This document shows positions 59,201-60,000 of a stretch of 60,000 nt of DNA, piece by piece. A model generated the notes under the pieces. The model did not search any database, was not told the DNA's origin, and worked only from the letters and a program-made list of their open reading frames with translations. The DNA lies in assembly GCA_030704615.1 (NCBI GenBank), contig CM060732.1:60309053-60369052 (forward strand). The letters are read 5' to 3'. Numbering within the stretch: position 1 is the stretch's first letter; every line of letters begins with the position of its first letter. The position numbers and the translations under genes are program-made. The DNA comes from Takakia lepidozioides. Lineage: Eukaryota; Streptophyta; Takakiopsida; Takakiales; Takakiaceae.

Positions 59201-59844
59201 GATGGAAATCTGAGGGACTGCATTAGTAACAAGGGACTAGCTCCTTCCATAGGAAGTATGATCCAACTTGAAGTACACCTCTCAAGCTGAAACGCTTCAG
59301 AGTAGAAACTTGAGGGTACCCCAAGTGACACAAAACCTTATTACTTCAGATAAAGACACTGGTCTCACTTAAATCACCACTGCTTGTCTATTAGTGACTA
59401 AGTAGTCAACCATCACTGGCAATCTTAAGCATAGCTTCTAACATATAGAGAGATTTGGGAAGCAATGCGCAGGAGAATTTCAAAAGGACACAACAAGAAA
59501 CAGCATTTGGCATGCTCATGCTCTGACAGCAAGATGGTGCTTATTCACTTAAACAAAGAATTTCATTCTTAACCCTTTTATCACCACAAAAATACACTGC
59601 AGGAAGAACATGACACCCCTGACAAGTTCAGTGCCAGAAAAATGAATGATTGTGGAGACACAGAAGCAATGCATGCAAGCAATTGTAGAGGAGCCAACAT
59701 AAAAAGCACTCTATGGCGAGAGAGAGAGAGAGAGAGAGAGAGGGGCACATGGAACAGAGTTAGACCAAAAACACAGGGACAACTGCAACAAACCTGAAGA
59801 TTATTGAAATCCATGTGAATTGAGCGTCCAGGTACGGCGGTCAT
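41269..59844 (-). CDS. Protein phosphatase 4 regulatory subunit 3 (PP4R3/SMEK), 25 coding exons
   Basis: Scaffold subunit that guides protein phosphatase 4 to nuclear and centrosomal substrates. Exons (5' to 3'): 59794-59844, 58206-58286, 56872-56971, 56220-56304, 55136-55185, 54400-54465, 53788-53858, 51734-51793, 51194-51293, 50440-50517, 49975-50042, 49408-49476, 48790-48867, 48371-48466, 48115-48185, 47714-47791, 46924-47017, 46374-46463, 45643-45881, 45020-45134, 44615-44746, 44013-44120, 43048-43235, 42648-42755, 41269-42232. All are GT-AG, phases agree, total 3240 nt, 1079 residues. The EVH1/PH-like N-terminus ([20 protein letters not shown], residues 18-37) is followed by a SMEK helical-repeat core (about 160-660; [30 protein letters not shown]). 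The long tail has [21 protein letters not shown] and a bipartite nuclear signal (KRK...SKRLRP). The tail makes it longer than I would expect for the family. The frame stays open upstream of the chosen ATG. Confidence 0.93.
51794..53787. other. Longest PP4R3 intron, without a recognised element
   Basis: About 2 kb between exons 7 and 8. CTTGGTAGAGGCCTTCA (from 52740) recurs near 55883 in another intron, with loosely similar sequence around it. This hints at a dispersed repeat, but I could not define its borders. No coding motif is seen. Confidence 0.35.
59718..59742. repeat. (GA)n microsatellite in PP4R3 intron 1
   Basis: About twelve GA units, about 50 bp from the donor of exon 1 on the transcribed strand (where it reads TC). 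Confidence 0.85.
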
Positions 59845-60000
59845 ATGCACTGCCTCTCTCCTTCTCTGCTGTGAAGAAGTATACTGAATGGGCAGAGAGA
59901 CACTTGGGGAATGACAATCGGGGTTGGAGTTTTGATAAAGGTAGGGACACCAAGGCTCCTGTAGAGAATCACGACGCACTTGCCAGTTCCAACTCCAGTG

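Overview
This is nuclear DNA of a eukaryote, most likely from the green plant lineage. The evidence is a 25-exon gene for a protein phosphatase 4 regulatory subunit (PP4R3/SMEK) and a CACTA transposase of the plant TNP2 type with DUF4218- and DUF4216-like segments. There are also long GT-AG introns, a chromodomain Ty3/gypsy retrotransposon, and MITEs. A streptophyte alga of the Chara kind is my best guess, but that is inference. Apart from the PP4R3 gene, almost everything here is transposable-element sequence, nested and in decay.

Layout. (1) 1-17102: the right part of a CACTA (En/Spm) element. Its TNP2 gene (1-2769) is interrupted by a second element, and its right terminal repeat ends at 17102. 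(2) 2808-14508: an about 11.7 kb Mutator-like element inside the CACTA, flanked by an exact 11-bp duplication. It carries a GCM/WRKY-zinc-finger MULE transposase (+), a separate SWIM zinc-finger gene (-), and a nine-exon gene (-) whose C-terminus is a class-beta, circularly permuted amino-methyltransferase fold. Palindrome-rich tandem repeats fill two introns of that gene. (3) 17103-about 25250: a decayed Ty3/gypsy element (Gypsy-1) with an internal inversion; the CACTA sits in its gag region. (4) 25340-26245: a LINE relic on the minus strand. (5) 26689-34003: a 373-bp TA-flanked MITE split by Gypsy-2 (26882-33822), a structurally complete chromovirus with 5-bp target duplications and LTRs about 1.5% diverged by eye. 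(6) 34037-35000: a foldback element with long inverted ends, holding a tRNA-like SINE fragment and a Harbinger-type MITE. (7) 35880-37420: a piggyBac transposase relic (-). (8) 38909-39956: a non-autonomous hAT element with GGAACC hexamer repeats at both ends. (9) 41269-59844: the PP4R3 gene (-), with 25 coding exons that join in phase to give 1079 residues.

How it fits together. The insertion order is readable: Gypsy-1 first, CACTA into it, then the Mutator-like element into the CACTA. The PP4R3 gene is the only clearly functional gene. The most unusual object is the Mutator-like element that appears to carry its own methyltransferase-like gene. It is now damaged by two in-frame TAG codons and two frameshifts, so this copy is probably inactive.
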